DNA of 5,748 nt from DUAL01 sp964478325 (GTDB lineage Bacteria > Bacteroidota > Bacteroidia > Flavobacteriales > BACL11), in the NCBI GenBank assembly GCA_964478325.1, contig CAYZIA010000092.1, positions 1-5,748 of the forward strand, in the 5' to 3' direction. Positions 5,050 to 5,748 of the stretch are shown piece after piece; positions within the stretch are counted from its first letter, which is position 1, and the number at the start of each line of letters is the position of its first letter. The position numbers and the translations under genes were made by a program. Below the pieces are notes generated by a model that did not search any database, was not told the origin of the DNA, and was given only the letters and a program-made list of their open reading frames with translations.

Positions 5050-5748
5050 CTAAGTTAAATATTTAGCGATGTTTACTTTCTTTCCAATAATAGAATGTAA
5101 TTTATCAATTAAGACTCTTTCTTGTTTCATAGTATCTCTATCACGCAAAGTAATCGTATTATCTTCTAAAGTTTGATGATCAATCGTAATACAGAATGGT
5201 GTTCCAATTGCATCTTGTCTTCTGTATCTTTTCCCAATAGAATCTTTTTCATCATACTGACAAGTAAAATCGACTTGTAATATTTTCATGATTTCTCTTG
5301 CTTTTTCTGGCAGATCATTTTTTTTAGTTAATGGCAGGATAGCAGCTTTTAATGGCGATAATACTGCAGGGATTTTTAATATGACTCTGTTTTCCCCATT
5401 TTCTAATTTTTCCTCTTCAAATGAATGACTTAATATTGCAAGGAACATTCTATCCAAGCCGATAGATGTCTCTACTATATATGGGACGTAACTTTCATTA
5501 ATTTCCGGGTCAAAATATGTTATTTTTTTCCCTGAATCTTCTTGATGCGCTTTTAAGTCAAAATTTGCTCTGGAATGGAATCCTTCTAATTCTTTAAATC
5601 CGAATGAGAATTTAAACTCAATATCGGTAGCTGCATTTGCATAATGAGCTAAAGTTTTATGATCATGAAAACGATAGTTCTCTTCTCCCATACCTAATAA
5701 ATTATGCCATTTCATACGGGAATCTTTCCAATATTCATACCATTTCAT
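5050..5748 (-). CDS. glyS: Glycyl-tRNA synthetase, single-chain type, C-terminal part
   Basis: This class II aminoacyl-tRNA synthetase charges tRNA-Gly. Only the last 232 codons are inside the window. The ATG at the right edge is an internal methionine, not the start; the family is about 500 residues long, so roughly half is missing, including motifs 1 and 2. The visible part starts with KWYEYW and LAHYANAATDIEF, then FGFKELEGFHSRANFDL, which is typical of the homodimeric (eukaryote-like) enzyme and not of the alpha2beta2 GlyQ/GlyS form. Class II motif 3 follows: SIGLDRMFLAIL, with the ATP-binding Arg at residue 100 of the visible part. The anticodon-binding domain covers about the last 110 residues (from ILKIPAVLSPLKAAILPL), including the conserved RDRDTMKQERV. 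It runs convergently with pth with no gap. The symbol glyS is used for this type, though some annotations use glyQS. Confidence 0.95.
   Translation of the reverse strand: MKWYEYWKDSRMKWHNLLGMGEENYRFHDHKTLAHYANAATDIEFKFSFGFKELEGFHSRANFDLKAHQEDSGKKITYFDPEINESYVPYIVETSIGLDRMFLAILSHSFEEEKLENGENRVILKIPAVLSPLKAAILPLTKKNDLPEKAREIMKILQVDFTCQYDEKDSIGKRYRRQDAIGTPFCITIDHQTLEDNTITLRDRDTMKQERVLIDKLHSIIGKKVNIAKYLT

Overview
This window is an AT-rich bacterial chromosome segment, most likely from a member of the Bacteroidota, probably a flavobacterium-like species. The evidence is the TAnnTTTG-type promoter upstream of the PRPP synthetase gene, weak or absent Shine-Dalgarno sequences, a ribosomal protein L25 resembling the Bacteroidota form, and a tRNA gene that does not encode its CCA end. 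The content is mainly housekeeping. I saw no insertion sequence, CRISPR array, phage gene or defence system, and nothing that amounts to a new biological system.

Layout, left to right. Positions 1-547 hold two unrecognised minus-strand genes; the outer one runs off the left edge. Positions 618-2584 hold a minus-strand pair: a deoxycytidylate deaminase followed, after a 2-nt gap, by a membrane-anchored C-terminal-processing (S41) protease. Upstream of the pair on the same strand are a tRNA-Leu(CAA) gene (2630-2713) and a strong intrinsic terminator (2603-2628). The intergenic region 2714-2837 carries two divergent promoters, one towards the tRNA and one towards the plus-strand operon. That operon, 2838-5049, is prs, rplY/ctc and pth: PRPP synthesis, ribosomal protein L25 and peptidyl-tRNA hydrolase. 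This gene order is also known from Bacillus subtilis (prs-ctc-spoVC/pth). From 5050 to the right edge lies the C-terminal part of a minus-strand glycyl-tRNA synthetase gene, whose stop codon directly abuts that of pth.

The right half is therefore about nucleotide precursors and translation: PRPP supply, ribosome assembly, recycling of stalled peptidyl-tRNA, and glycine charging. The left half joins dUMP supply for thymidylate with envelope proteolysis, a pairing with no obvious biochemical link. Points worth a second look are a perfect 25-bp terminator-like inverted repeat inside the protease gene, the terminator placed 18 nt before the deaminase start codon, and the two unidentified genes at the left edge.
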